Positions 1 to 9,888 of a stretch of 64,000 nucleotides of DNA are shown here, one piece after another. The position numbers and the translations under genes were made by a program. Positions within the stretch are counted from its first letter, which is position 1; each line of letters opens with the position of its first letter. The notes beneath the pieces were generated by a model, which saw nothing but the letters and a program-made list of their open reading frames with translations, was not told the DNA's origin and searched no databases. This DNA is from Roseburia sp. CAG:10041_57 (GTDB taxonomy: Bacteria > Bacillota > Clostridia > Lachnospirales > Lachnospiraceae): NCBI GenBank assembly GCA_001916965.1, contig MNTL01000059.1, forward strand, positions 3,287 to 67,286, in the 5' to 3' direction.

Positions 1-364
1 AGCCGACATAGGGCAAAACAAATGCCATATTAAAGCAATTCGCACCAAATGCCAGGATTCCACCATCGCCAAAGATGATTGCCTGCAATAACAGTGCTAT
101 AGATACTGCAATACATGCCGCATTGGGACCAAATAACAGCGCAATTAACGTTCCTCCCACTGCATGCCCTGTTGTACCTCCCACGAGTGGTACATTGAAC
201 ATCATACCCAAAAAAGAAAAAGCTGCTCCCACTCCAAGAAGTGGAATCTTATCCTTTGGAAGTTCTTCATTTACTTTTTTCACAGCGTGTGCCCAGACAG
301 GAACCATTGCCGCTCCCATCACACCGCAGGTTGCCGGTGATAAATAATTCTCTGGTATGTGCAT
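1..364 (-). CDS. cbiM: Energy-coupling-factor cobalt/nickel permease CbiM, N-terminal part (cut by window edge)
   Basis: The minus-strand reading frame starts with ATG at 364 behind a GGAGGAAA ribosome binding site and runs off the window without a stop, so 121 codons are visible. It begins MHIPENYLSPATCGVMGAAM, and the early Met-His-Ile-Pro is the metal-binding N-terminus of CbiM/NikM. GGTTGHAVGG near residue 70 and FGDGGILAFGANCFNMAF near residue 105 are further hallmarks of the family. CbiM is the membrane substrate-binding subunit of the CbiMNQO importer that supplies cobalt for cobalamin synthesis (nickel in some relatives). It lies 42 nt behind a PanE-like gene on the same strand. No riboswitch lies in that gap, so any B12 control must act further upstream or post-transcriptionally. 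Cobalt versus nickel cannot be decided from this fragment. Confidence 0.9.
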   Translation of the reverse strand, partial: MHIPENYLSPATCGVMGAAMVPVWAHAVKKVNEELPKDKIPLLGVGAAFSFLGMMFNVPLVGGTTGHAVGGTLIALLFGPNAACIAVSIALLLQAIIFGDGGILAFGANCFNMAFVLPYVG

Positions 365-406
365 TATAAATTTCCTCCATAATATAGTTTTTCTTCCTGT
401 ATCGTA

Positions 407-1363
407 TTACTTAGCACAGGTCGTTTCTTGCTGTTTGCCGGTATAATCGAATTTACCGTCATTTTTCTCTTCCATGGCTTTGATGATATGGTAAGCAAAT
501 TCATTATAAGGTGTAGGGATACCAAGCTCCTTACCCATACGCATCAGTGCGCCTGAGAACATATCAATCTCTGTGTGACGACCTGCATCCAGATCCTGTA
601 AAGTAGAGTATCTGGCTGTTGGTGGAACAGCACTGCCATGTCCAGAAGAAGCATCTGCCTTATTGATGTCGATTCCTTTCGCCGCCGCGACAGCTTCCAG
701 CTCTCTTCTGAGTCCGTTGCTGATCTCTTTCATATGAACGCTGTCCTGATAACATCCAACACCCGCTCCGAGGATTGCCTGGGGAAGATTATTACATACA
801 TTCAGGCGGAACTTGCTCCACATCTCTTCTCTGATATGTTCTGTTGCACGATAATGTAAGCCAGTACCTTCAAAAAGGGCTTCAATTGCCTGCACACGCT
901 CACTCTGATATGGTACGGTAAGTTCTCCGAAAATAATACCTATCGTAGTATCCGGGTTAAAGCAGAAACCATCGCCTTCCTTATGAGAAGCTACTTTTAT
1001 CAGGGAATAAATGATATGAGAACTGTCTATTACAGTAGAAATGATCTCTTCACTGTCTACACCATTCATAAGGCTCATTACAACTGTATTCTCTCCGGTA
1101 ATCGTGCGGATACTGTCTAATGCACCCGGCAATGCACCATATTTCAAAGCTATAATCAGCAGATCTGCTCCCTGTGCTTCCTGTGGTGTCCACACTTCCG
1201 GGTGATATGTCACACCATTGATGATACAACCGTTCTTTAATCGGTTGGCTCTTTCACCCTCTGCAACAACACCCAAACTGATATCATCACGTTTAGAAAG
1301 CCCCCAAATGACATAGGAACCAACTGCTCCTGCCCCTAGTACTGCAATCTTCTTCATCTTCAT
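407..1363 (-). CDS. panE: 2-dehydropantoate 2-reductase family protein (PanE-like)
   Basis: 318 residues. The N-terminus KKIAVLGAGAVGSYV is the GxGxxG NAD(P)-binding Rossmann motif of ketopantoate reductases. The C-terminal half carries the family's helical domain, with the conserved region around EEMWSKFRLNVCNN (residues 182-195), where the catalytic-type lysine and asparagine lie. PanE reduces 2-dehydropantoate to pantoate with NADPH in pantothenate/CoA synthesis, in the cytoplasm. No other pantothenate gene is adjacent, and many paralogues of this family act on other 2-keto acids, so the exact substrate is uncertain. The start at 1363 has a good AGGAG; a second ATG two codons on (1357) is equally possible. 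It is followed by cbiM with a 42-nt gap and may share its transcript. Confidence 0.8.
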   Translation of the reverse strand: MKMKKIAVLGAGAVGSYVIWGLSKRDDISLGVVAEGERANRLKNGCIINGVTYHPEVWTPQEAQGADLLIIALKYGALPGALDSIRTITGENTVVMSLMNGVDSEEIISTVIDSSHIIYSLIKVASHKEGDGFCFNPDTTIGIIFGELTVPYQSERVQAIEALFEGTGLHYRATEHIREEMWSKFRLNVCNNLPQAILGAGVGCYQDSVHMKEISNGLRRELEAVAAAKGIDINKADASSGHGSAVPPTARYSTLQDLDAGRHTEIDMFSGALMRMGKELGIPTPYNEFAYHIIKAMEEKNDGKFDYTGKQQETTCAK

Positions 1364-1469
1364 AACATTTCTCCTCTCGTACTTTTATTTATATGATACC
1401 TAACTGTTTCCAAAACATCAATGCTTTATTATGCAAATATTCTTTGCTATATGAAGCACAATATAACAC

Positions 1470-1516
1470 AAAACAGCGATACCGTATAGCTTCTCTGCTA
1501 TACAATATCGCCGTTT
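1470..1516 (-). terminator. Intrinsic terminator of the giant surface-protein gene
   Basis: On the minus strand a long imperfect hairpin (GCGATA and GTATAGC arms pairing with GCTATAC and TATCGC) is followed by TGTTTTGTGTT, 15 nt after the stop of the 2521-codon gene. The arms are also flanked by A-rich sequence on the other side, so it could stop transcription in both directions. Confidence 0.7.
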
Positions 1517-1530
1517 TCTTCTAAATAGTA

Positions 1531-4500
1531 CTATTCTTCTTTACGTTTCTTCAAGGTCAAAAATCCTGTCGCTGTCAATGCTGCTATGCAGGCAAGTACA
1601 ATAATCCAGATAAAAAGTGTATGATCTTCTGTCGTTGTTGCCTGTACGGTATTATCACTGGTTGTATCTGTAGCAAAAGTCTCATCTGCTTCTTCGACCG
1701 CTTCCATCGAAACCGTATCAAGGATGATAATATAGTCAGAAGCATGCGTGAAAGTAAGCTCTGCCTGACCAGTCTCATCTATCTCATCTGCACAGATAAA
1801 TTCCAACGCATCTGTACTTACATTATAATAGAAGAGGTTCGCTACAAGTCCCTTATTCGCTTCTCCTACATTGAGTCGCATGACTGCTTCAAAGCCAAAG
1901 GCTCCCTCATAGGCAAGTGTCAGATTCATGGAGAAACGCTCACCAGTCAGGGCATTGATCAGGTCTACAGGAATCGTATCTGATGCCTCCTCACCAAGTG
2001 CCACATGGAAATCAATATCACTGATGTTCTCTTTCTGAACACTCATGCCATTTACCTGCCAGATGATTCCATTATCAAGCTCAAATTGCATCGTAATATC
2101 TTTTCCTTTAATCATATCAAAGATATCACCAGGTACAACACTTGAACCATTCATGTTTACTACGATTGTGCCGCCTTCAGCGCATACTGCTGATTCTGCC
2201 CTGATCACATCCCAGCCTTCCTTATCATCCTCACCCTGGATAAAAGGTCTTGCCTCTTCGCCTTCCTCTACCGTATCATTCTGTGCTGCCTGGGCTTTGC
2301 GCTGAGGCTTCTTCACATTGTCAGCCGGTTGTGTGGGCTGTACAGGATCAGGTATCGGAGCCGGTGTCAGTATCGGAGTCAGAGAAGGATCAGGTGCAGG
2401 TGTTGTCTTTGCGGGCTGCATCACATCTTTGTGTACATTATTCATGGAACCAGAACTTTCTGAGTCGTTTTCAGAATCATTACTGTTGTTGGAACTGCCA
2501 GCATCTGCATCATTTTTAGCAGCAATCTTAGCTATCGGCTTAGTCGTTGTATAACCACAGGCGCTACACTCATATGTCATAACTCCTTCCTCTGTAGTAG
2601 TCGGCTGTTTTGTGACTCTACTAGTCAATGCCGCATGATTTGTAGAATCTTTTGCCGTTTCTGTACTTTCCATCAGCTTTTCATCACATATGAGACACCA
2701 GAGTTCTCCAGTGCTGCCAGCTGCGATACAGGTTGCTTTCACCTCACCACGACGTTCCGTCTTAGCATGCTCACAGCTTGAACGGGTAATTGCCACGTCA
2801 ACTGTTAAATTTTCATAATTCACAGAATCTGATGCCGTATAAGTTGCTGTAACAGTTATTGTATTTCCCACTGTCAGAGTCGTATCCTGTCCCTCTGCCG
2901 GAGTCCACATCCATCCAGTAGGAAGCTTCACATCACTGACCTGTTCGCAGGAAAAGTCAACCTGCATCTTGCTGCTTGGAATCTGCGGAGGATTCTGTGC
3001 TTTATTGACTGTTATGGTAAATGTTCCCTTCGCTGTCTCATAAGATGTAGTATCAGCCGGTGTAAAGACATATTCACAGGTCTTGCCATTATCATTCTGA
3101 TGAGAAAGCTTCATATCTGCTGTCACCCATGTGAACGTACCACTTACTGTCTCATTACCGTATGCATCATCAGATCCACGATTGCCTCTGCCATCACCAT
3201 AGATCACAGTTCCTGTCAGCTTCTGACTATACAGAGTATCACCATGCGTATAATCGCTTATCTGCGGTTCAATCTGTATATAAGGTCTTGCCTTTTTCAC
3301 AATCAGTATCACCGTCTCCATCGCTGAATTTTCATAATGCTGCATATCAAGAGGCTCAAAATAGATCCTGCGCTCACTCTGTCCTACCGTCGGAGTCCAG
3401 TTCTCATCTTCCCATTTCCAGATACCTCCAAGCTGCTGATCGTCTACACCTATTACAATACCGGGATTTTTTGAAAGTCCATTTAAAATCTCCACGCTAT
3501 ATGCTGATGTACGATAAATCTGCTCTGGCGGATCCGGTGTGAAAACAATGTGAGGAACTGCTTTATTGACTGTAACAGTTGTATATCCAATATATGGTGC
3601 ATATTCCACATTATCCGGGGTAAATATCCACTCAGCCAGGCGCTCCCCAACTTCCAGCTTATAATCCGGAGCGTTCCATGCAAGTGTTCCCACTATTCCT
3701 TCTCCGGTATCTGCATCCACAAATTTTGCTTCATTAAACTGCAGTACGGACAAAGGTTCCCCATAAGTCATCTCATTTTTCTGCAAAGTAATCTCACCCT
3801 GTGGTTTTAACGGCTTCTGTTCCACCAGTTCAAGATTGAATATCAGCGAATTACCATTATTTATTGTATAGTTTTCTGTTGTTACAGGGACTGTAATTGT
3901 TGCTGTATTACCTATGTTACCCGCTGCAAGCTTATAAGCCAGCTTACCTTCCTTATACTGTGGTGCTTCAATAAACGAGCTGCTGTCTGTTGTTGATATC
4001 ACGTCAAAATTCACAGTACCACAATCCGCTGGAAGCAGGGCTAAAAGGTCAATACTGTCTTCATTCTCTCTTGAATACAGATATTTCTTATTGATGGAAT
4101 CTACCGTATATGCCCTCTTATTTACTGTCACCTCCACGGTCAGAGACGTTGCTGCCGTATAGTTCGTAGATTCAGGAAGAGAAATTGTAATCTTCGTACT
4201 TCCAGCACTCTTGACAGTCACCTTGCCATCATCTGATACCGAAAGAATCCTGTCATCATCTACACTCACACCGTTTATGTCTTTAGAATCGCTTACTTTG
4301 TATATAAGCTTTCCTTCCCTGTTGTTTGGTGATACATTTAAGGAAAAGGCAGAATCTTTGAAAGTTACAGTCTTACTTGCGGTAAAGCCTTCATTCTGGA
4401 TAATTTCTCCGGCAGCCTTTGTAATCGTAAGAGTTCCTTCCGCCTTGGAGTTGGCTAAATCCGATAAATTCTCATAATACTTCGCCGTCACTTCATAATT

Positions 4501-7500
4501 ACTGCTGTTGGAGCTTACTGTAAATGAGTATTTGCCACAATCCGATTCCTTGGTTGCCAAAGTGCGCAGAGACAATGTATTTTGAATGGTTTCTTTCGTA
4601 TCTGAACCTGCCAGTCCCTTACCTTCACCTCCTGCAATATTAAAAGAAACATCCGTTATATGAGGTATATCTTCCCCATAACCCATCGTCATATCTGCAA
4701 CGTTGATTGTAATTGGACGTTTCTGGATAACCGGTCTTACCCTAAACACGGTATTTTCATAAGTATCAGGATATGCCGCAGCATCCGGGATGAAAGTCAC
4801 CTGACACTCTGTTGTAGTGTTCATCTGTAAAGGTGTGGTAGATTGCTCTGTAATCTTCCATTCGCCCTTGACCTCTTTACCAGCATACTTCGCCACACCT
4901 GAGGTTATCTTTAGTTTCTGTGGTGTGTCGCTATAGTAACCGGTCAATACAGGTGCAGTTTCTATTACTGGTATTGCCTTAGTCGTGGTAAAGCTCATAA
5001 AAGGAGTTGCACTGATATTGCCTGCTCTGTCAATGCTTACCATCCGGATGGTACATGCTTCAGTTGGCTGTAAATCTGAAATAGTGAATTCATAATGACC
5101 CTTGGAAGCCTGACTGATATGTAATGCTATTTCTTTATGAAAAGAACCAAAAGAAACCTCTGCCTTTTCCCCCTCATTTGTAAAATTCGGTGTCCACTTT
5201 CTGTCATCCCCCTTTATTGCAAGAGGAAGATATCTATTATCACTATAAGAACCGTTATTCGATAAATCAGCATAATGCTTCTTCATTTCTGTTACAAAAT
5301 CATTGTAATCAGACTCATTGTCAAATTCATCTGCATGCACATAGAAGTACAATAATGTCAGGTCTTCCGGTGCCTCAAAAGAGAATGTACCTTCTGTATC
5401 GGTTAAGGTTCCATTTGCAGCATTCGGCATATTTATCGAATAGGAAGAAATCGTATTATCTCTTACAATACCTTCCGTGCAGACATATTTGCTCTTATTA
5501 CCGGCTTTGTCCACAGCATACGCATAAATGACATAGTTGGCATCTTTGCTTAAATTCCCTACTGTAACAGCAGAAGCTCCATTCACCTGTACTTCCACAA
5601 AGCCGGCATTCACATCTGCTCCGGCTGCCGGTAACTGATCTAATTCTTCTGCGGTCTTAACCTTATAATTATCTATTGCATTTTCATCAGAAACCTCTTC
5701 AACATAGTAATAATACTTATCCACTCCACTGGTATCAATTCCTGCTTTTGCATCATTGGCACGAATCCTGATATCCAATGTCTCATCATTATAAAAATGC
5801 TTGAAGCTGATGGTATGTAACAGCTTCTTCCACCAGTTCTCCTTAATCTGAATGCCATATTTATCTGCATTTCCGTCAGCATCCTCCCATACAGGGGCTG
5901 TCTTATCAATCTGAACCGTCACAGCCACAGGTGTACCGATATAGCCGTTATCCTCATCTTTTATATACAGCGTCTGTGTATTCTTACCCTCTGCTGTAAA
6001 AGTATATCCGGAAGCAGAACCCCTGACAGCATCAGCTACTGAAGCATAGACAGCCAGCTTGCTGCCTAAGCTTACGCCTGATTCTATGCTGCCTGTGTAT
6101 ACAATCTTGTCTGTGTCAGAATCATTATCTGAATCGCTAAACTTTACAGACACATCCCCATTGTACCAATTTCCTTTGGATGCTGTGGTCTGTACAGGTG
6201 AAAATGCATACTTAACTGCAAATTTATTTTCAGCCTGGATTTCTCCGGAATAATTACCTTTACCTGTAAAGACCAAAGCTGCATCATTTGTTATATCCGT
6301 ATTATTAAGACCGGATACGGTAAAGTCAGTGTCTTTTACCAGGGTATATCCATTTTTCGTATAGTTATCCGTAATCTGATACCCGGATGCAGGAAGGACC
6401 GGTTTCCCGGTATAATATGCTGCCAGACCCTCAGGTACATCCACATTAATGTCATATTGCAATAGCATGGAAAGATCTTTGGGGGTAATCCTTGCAATAT
6501 ACTTTTCAGAGGTAAGTGTACCAAAAAGACCATTCTCACCTGTTACTCTGAGATAAAAAGGATATTCTCCAGCATTAGTGATCTTATATGCATTTTCTTC
6601 GGTGCTGCCGGATTCTTTTTCTGTGATCCAGGTCTTTTGATCATCCGTGCTATACTCAACTTTGTAGTTTGATTGATATGTACCCTCCCCATACCATTTG
6701 TAAGCTTCTATCAAATCGCATACTGAAATATATTTATCATCAATCAGCGCTGCGAACTGATCGCGATCGTAGGAGTCAGCTTCAAATTGCAAAGGAATCA
6801 CTCCCCATGCTGCCTGCTCTTGTCCGCTATAAATTATTTGGAGGACATTTATATCTCCCAGGCTTGCCGTACCTTTTCCAATCGTAAAATAAACGGTAAA
6901 CTCTCCAATATAATTACCACGTCCTTTGATCTCAACCTGTGGCGCTTTTGCTTCATCAAAGCCGTCTTCACCCTCCGTCAGGGTGTATATCTCTGCATTG
7001 TTTTTATAGCGTACAACATACTCCGCTGTGTCACTATTCAGAGGACTGTCACCACCTACGCCTATAGGGCTGTTCAACCGCGTAGCCCCCTTTGAATTGT
7101 AATAACTTGGCTTTACAAGCTCCTTTGTTGTACCATCCTGCAAATCAAGGGTTACTTTCGACAATATCTGCGGATAACTGTCATAAGTACGTCCGGTCAG
7201 ACCTTCAACATGCAGGTGTCCATTCGCATAAGCTTTTGCAAGGTCTGTAGTGCCACAATAAGCACACACACCATATGCATCTGGATTATGAGTAAAAAGT
7301 TTACATCCACCACTGTACTTTAATTTATTATTTTCAATTTTCTGAACTTGACTATATATTGTATCTTGATATGCACAAATAACAGTATTTACCGTGATTT
7401 CTGCATCACATAGAATATATTTGTCTCCTTCAAATTCAACAGAAGAAGCTGTATTCTTATCCATCGGAATAGCTTCTTCAAAAGATACACCCTCTGGTAA

Positions 7501-9096
7501 ATCAGGCTTTAGCCATATATTATAATTTCTTTCTCCATAAAGTGCCACGGATATATTACCTTTTTGAAAAACATCTACGTTCCCCTGCCCTGTAATATTT
7601 ACAGAATAACTCTTATTTATTTCAGTTCCAACAATAATCTTATTACCAGATCCATCCACTACTATACTATGATTCTTACCACTAAAATTTCCATTTCCAT
7701 TTAAGTACAATGTTGTATTGTTTTGTAAATTCACTGCTCCATCTTCCGCATTGGATGCCTCTATAGCAATGTTTGCATTCGTGCAAAGTTTTGCGTCAGA
7801 TACTTTAATAACTGATCCGGTATCATTCGTGACTTTTATGTCCTGAATGGTAAGGTTCTCCGCATTTGATATATCCAGCAAAGCACCCGAAGAATCTCCT
7901 GTAATTGTTTTTGGTTCCTCTCCTGCAGAATGCAAGGTCACTTCAGCACCCTTAAAATCAATAGATGCACTCGCTGATGTAGTTGTATCCTTAATCAAAA
8001 GTATATCCACTTTCGCTTTATCCAAATTGCTGTCTTTAGACGCATTCTGCAAAGCTTCCATCGCAGAATCCCAGGAGCTGTAGTGGGTAGCTGTTCCATT
8101 GATGGTGACTTCAACCAAATCATCCTCCAGTGTAACAACTTCATACTCTCCCACCAGCACATAGATCATCGGCAGTTCTACATCTTCACCCAGCACCAGT
8201 TTATTGCCTTTTTCATCAGTATCGGGCAGGACTGGGGTATAGACATAGCAGAAGCCGTTGTATTTCTTGCTGCTGTTGAACTCTTCTGCATCACTTTCGC
8301 CTGCATCAATCTCCCACTTGATATCTGTAAGCTTAATTTTCTCCGTCTTTGCTGCAGTCTCATCTTCCGTGTCAGGATTGGACTCGGCTGCATGAACAAT
8401 CATCTTGTGAGGAAGCAGATTAGCCGCCAATGCAGACAACTGTATACCAAGAAGAGAACCACTGTTTCGTGCTTCCTCATTCTCTCCTGCATTATCCTCC
8501 AACTGCTGAACTTCTGGCGTTTCTTCTGCCTTTTCTTCCTGTTGACTTTGTTGGTCAGCATCTTCATCGGCTTTCTGTACTTCTTCAGAATCTGTCTGTG
8601 TGAAAGTCTCTTCGCTGCTGGATTCTGGTGTAGCTTCTTCACTTGAAGCTTCTTCCGAAGTCTGGGTAGATGCTTCCGTTTCCGTTGACGAACCTTCGTC
8701 AGTCTCCTCTGACATTTCTGTTGTCTGCTCCGTAGAAGTCTCGGTACTCTCCGTCTCAGTCTCGGTACTTTCCATTGCCTCGGTAGTCTCTTCTGTGGAT
8801 TCTGTCTCGGCTTCTTTATCATCTTTTTCTACAGTCTGTGTCTTTTCCACCGTTACAGTCAACGTATCGGGAAAATTGATATCATCCTCTGATGCTCCAA
8901 TCTCCAGCTTCTGCTCCCGTATGTCTTTTGACAAAGGGTCGAAAGCAACGATAGTCAGCTCTTCTTCTGTTGTCTGTGCGTCAACTGATAATGTTGACAA
9001 ATCCACCATGTTACCGAACATGGCAATTGACAGACTGACAGCAAGTGTTCGTCTGAACAACTGTCTCCAGTTAGTGAAAGTATTCTTATTCTTCAT
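1531..9096 (-). CDS. Giant cell-surface protein with Ig/MBG-type repeats and C-terminal membrane anchor
   Basis: 2521 residues, the largest gene here. Residues 1-41 form a long signal peptide ending around VDAQ. Residues about 75-215 are a Ser/Thr/Glu-rich linker. Residues about 335-515 have short N/G/V-rich repeats like a parallel beta-helix (KVTNDTGSVIKV, then NITGQGNVDVF). The middle is a train of Ig-like and MBG-type modules (TMGYGEDIP near 1475, then MTYGEPL and YTHGDTL). Cysteine-pair motifs occur near residue 612 (CAYC) and twice between 2107 and 2180 (CLIC, CSAC), common in Clostridia surface proteins. A Pro-rich spacer precedes a final globular domain. Residues 2494-2514 are a membrane helix followed by KKRKEE. 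No LPxTG sortase motif precedes it, so anchoring is probably by the helix itself. Function unknown; adhesion or wall scaffolding is the usual guess. Confidence 0.8.
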   Translation of the reverse strand: MKNKNTFTNWRQLFRRTLAVSLSIAMFGNMVDLSTLSVDAQTTEEELTIVAFDPLSKDIREQKLEIGASEDDINFPDTLTVTVEKTQTVEKDDKEAETESTEETTEAMESTETETESTETSTEQTTEMSEETDEGSSTETEASTQTSEEASSEEATPESSSEETFTQTDSEEVQKADEDADQQSQQEEKAEETPEVQQLEDNAGENEEARNSGSLLGIQLSALAANLLPHKMIVHAAESNPDTEDETAAKTEKIKLTDIKWEIDAGESDAEEFNSSKKYNGFCYVYTPVLPDTDEKGNKLVLGEDVELPMIYVLVGEYEVVTLEDDLVEVTINGTATHYSSWDSAMEALQNASKDSNLDKAKVDILLIKDTTTSASASIDFKGAEVTLHSAGEEPKTITGDSSGALLDISNAENLTIQDIKVTNDTGSVIKVSDAKLCTNANIAIEASNAEDGAVNLQNNTTLYLNGNGNFSGKNHSIVVDGSGNKIIVGTEINKSYSVNITGQGNVDVFQKGNISVALYGERNYNIWLKPDLPEGVSFEEAIPMDKNTASSVEFEGDKYILCDAEITVNTVICAYQDTIYSQVQKIENNKLKYSGGCKLFTHNPDAYGVCAYCGTTDLAKAYANGHLHVEGLTGRTYDSYPQILSKVTLDLQDGTTKELVKPSYYNSKGATRLNSPIGVGGDSPLNSDTAEYVVRYKNNAEIYTLTEGEDGFDEAKAPQVEIKGRGNYIGEFTVYFTIGKGTASLGDINVLQIIYSGQEQAAWGVIPLQFEADSYDRDQFAALIDDKYISVCDLIEAYKWYGEGTYQSNYKVEYSTDDQKTWITEKESGSTEENAYKITNAGEYPFYLRVTGENGLFGTLTSEKYIARITPKDLSMLLQYDINVDVPEGLAAYYTGKPVLPASGYQITDNYTKNGYTLVKDTDFTVSGLNNTDITNDAALVFTGKGNYSGEIQAENKFAVKYAFSPVQTTASKGNWYNGDVSVKFSDSDNDSDTDKIVYTGSIESGVSLGSKLAVYASVADAVRGSASGYTFTAEGKNTQTLYIKDEDNGYIGTPVAVTVQIDKTAPVWEDADGNADKYGIQIKENWWKKLLHTISFKHFYNDETLDIRIRANDAKAGIDTSGVDKYYYYVEEVSDENAIDNYKVKTAEELDQLPAAGADVNAGFVEVQVNGASAVTVGNLSKDANYVIYAYAVDKAGNKSKYVCTEGIVRDNTISSYSINMPNAANGTLTDTEGTFSFEAPEDLTLLYFYVHADEFDNESDYNDFVTEMKKHYADLSNNGSYSDNRYLPLAIKGDDRKWTPNFTNEGEKAEVSFGSFHKEIALHISQASKGHYEFTISDLQPTEACTIRMVSIDRAGNISATPFMSFTTTKAIPVIETAPVLTGYYSDTPQKLKITSGVAKYAGKEVKGEWKITEQSTTPLQMNTTTECQVTFIPDAAAYPDTYENTVFRVRPVIQKRPITINVADMTMGYGEDIPHITDVSFNIAGGEGKGLAGSDTKETIQNTLSLRTLATKESDCGKYSFTVSSNSSNYEVTAKYYENLSDLANSKAEGTLTITKAAGEIIQNEGFTASKTVTFKDSAFSLNVSPNNREGKLIYKVSDSKDINGVSVDDDRILSVSDDGKVTVKSAGSTKITISLPESTNYTAATSLTVEVTVNKRAYTVDSINKKYLYSRENEDSIDLLALLPADCGTVNFDVISTTDSSSFIEAPQYKEGKLAYKLAAGNIGNTATITVPVTTENYTINNGNSLIFNLELVEQKPLKPQGEITLQKNEMTYGEPLSVLQFNEAKFVDADTGEGIVGTLAWNAPDYKLEVGERLAEWIFTPDNVEYAPYIGYTTVTVNKAVPHIVFTPDPPEQIYRTSAYSVEILNGLSKNPGIVIGVDDQQLGGIWKWEDENWTPTVGQSERRIYFEPLDMQHYENSAMETVILIVKKARPYIQIEPQISDYTHGDTLYSQKLTGTVIYGDGRGNRGSDDAYGNETVSGTFTWVTADMKLSHQNDNGKTCEYVFTPADTTSYETAKGTFTITVNKAQNPPQIPSSKMQVDFSCEQVSDVKLPTGWMWTPAEGQDTTLTVGNTITVTATYTASDSVNYENLTVDVAITRSSCEHAKTERRGEVKATCIAAGSTGELWCLICDEKLMESTETAKDSTNHAALTSRVTKQPTTTEEGVMTYECSACGYTTTKPIAKIAAKNDADAGSSNNSNDSENDSESSGSMNNVHKDVMQPAKTTPAPDPSLTPILTPAPIPDPVQPTQPADNVKKPQRKAQAAQNDTVEEGEEARPFIQGEDDKEGWDVIRAESAVCAEGGTIVVNMNGSSVVPGDIFDMIKGKDITMQFELDNGIIWQVNGMSVQKENISDIDFHVALGEEASDTIPVDLINALTGERFSMNLTLAYEGAFGFEAVMRLNVGEANKGLVANLFYYNVSTDALEFICADEIDETGQAELTFTHASDYIIILDTVSMEAVEEADETFATDTTSDNTVQATTTEDHTLFIWIIVLACIAALTATGFLTLKKRKEE

Positions 9097-9137
9097 ATGG
9101 TAATCCCCCTTATGATTCCTGCTCTAATATAACAATT

Positions 9138-9161
9138 AACGTGCCCTTTTCGGGCACGTTT
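9138..9161. terminator. Strong stem-loop between lipoprotein and surface-protein genes
   Basis: A perfect stem of ACGTGCCC with GGGCACGT around a TTTT (or AAAA) loop sits in the 89-nt gap. Neither side has a long U tract (TTT on the plus strand, GTTAATTGTTAT on the minus strand), so it may be a weak terminator, an mRNA-stabilising hairpin or a protein site. It separates the minus-strand lipoprotein gene from the surface-protein gene downstream of it. Confidence 0.5.
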
Positions 9162-9185
9162 CATGAATCGACTCTACACAGGCAG

Positions 9186-9854
9186 TCAGTCAAGATGTTC
9201 GCTGTTAAAATCTGAAAACAGGTAGAGATACATCGCCATCTTATCCATGAAATCCATCTGCATAGTACTGCCCTCTTGTGCAGTGATCTCTACATAGCAA
9301 TGCTGGCTTTCAAAGAAGCCGTTAAAATCAACAGTACCTGTAGCAATAAGGTTCCCTTCGCTGTCATAAGTCTGGGTTGCTTCTTCATTGGAATAATAAT
9401 CTTTGGGATTACCATCTGCATCCATATAGCAGATGTAATAACCACCACTTCCGCCTTTCACTGCCTGCTCCTGCGCATAGCCGATACAGGTGTCATCTGC
9501 ATCATAGAAACCATAGGTCGTTGCTGAAACAAGCGTATCCGTATTTTCATTGATTGGCTCATCTGTTACAAATTTCGCATAGAACCAGGTATTTCCATCA
9601 ATGGAGACTGTCCATTTCGTATCAAAAAAACCTGTCTCTTCCATATACCCGGCTACCTGTCCATCAGCCAGAATATCCGTCCCCTGGTTGACTGCCTTCA
9701 CATCACCATCAAAATGCACAGTCCCGGCTGTATTCAGTGCTTCCTTGGCTGCCTCTTCGCTTACAAAGGCTATCGCAGAAGCACCTCCACAGCCACACAG
9801 AACTGTTGCCGCAAGCGTTGCAAGTATCATTGCTATTCTTTTCTCTCTCTTCAT
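9186..9854 (-). CDS. Small secreted lipoprotein of unknown function
   Basis: 222 residues. Residues 1-22 are a lipoprotein signal ending in a lipobox-like ATVLCGC, so a cysteine near residue 21-23 should be lipidated and hold the protein on the outer face of the membrane. The mature part has no motif I recognise. It is acidic with many aromatic and Gly residues and begins with FVSEEAAKEALNTAGTVHFDGDVKAV, which recalls small ligand-binding or sheet-rich lipoproteins. The start at 9854 has a GAGAGAGA-type upstream region rather than a clean GGAGG. The gene follows a LURP-one-like membrane protein on the same strand with a 34-nt gap, and the two are probably cotranscribed. Confidence 0.65.
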   Translation of the reverse strand: MKREKRIAMILATLAATVLCGCGGASAIAFVSEEAAKEALNTAGTVHFDGDVKAVNQGTDILADGQVAGYMEETGFFDTKWTVSIDGNTWFYAKFVTDEPINENTDTLVSATTYGFYDADDTCIGYAQEQAVKGGSGGYYICYMDADGNPKDYYSNEEATQTYDSEGNLIATGTVDFNGFFESQHCYVEITAQEGSTMQMDFMDKMAMYLYLFSDFNSEHLD

Positions 9855-9888
9855 ATGTCTCTTCTCTCTCTCTTATCTCTTTATCTCT

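Noticed and set aside
75..347. 90-codon plus-strand frame at the left edge
   Set aside because: It is the antisense of cbiM; the minus strand gives an unmistakable CbiM N-terminus with a ribosome site.
8600..9103. 167-codon plus-strand frame rich in Ser/Val
   Set aside because: It mirrors the Ser/Thr/Glu-rich stalk and signal peptide of the surface protein on the other strand and has no ribosome site.
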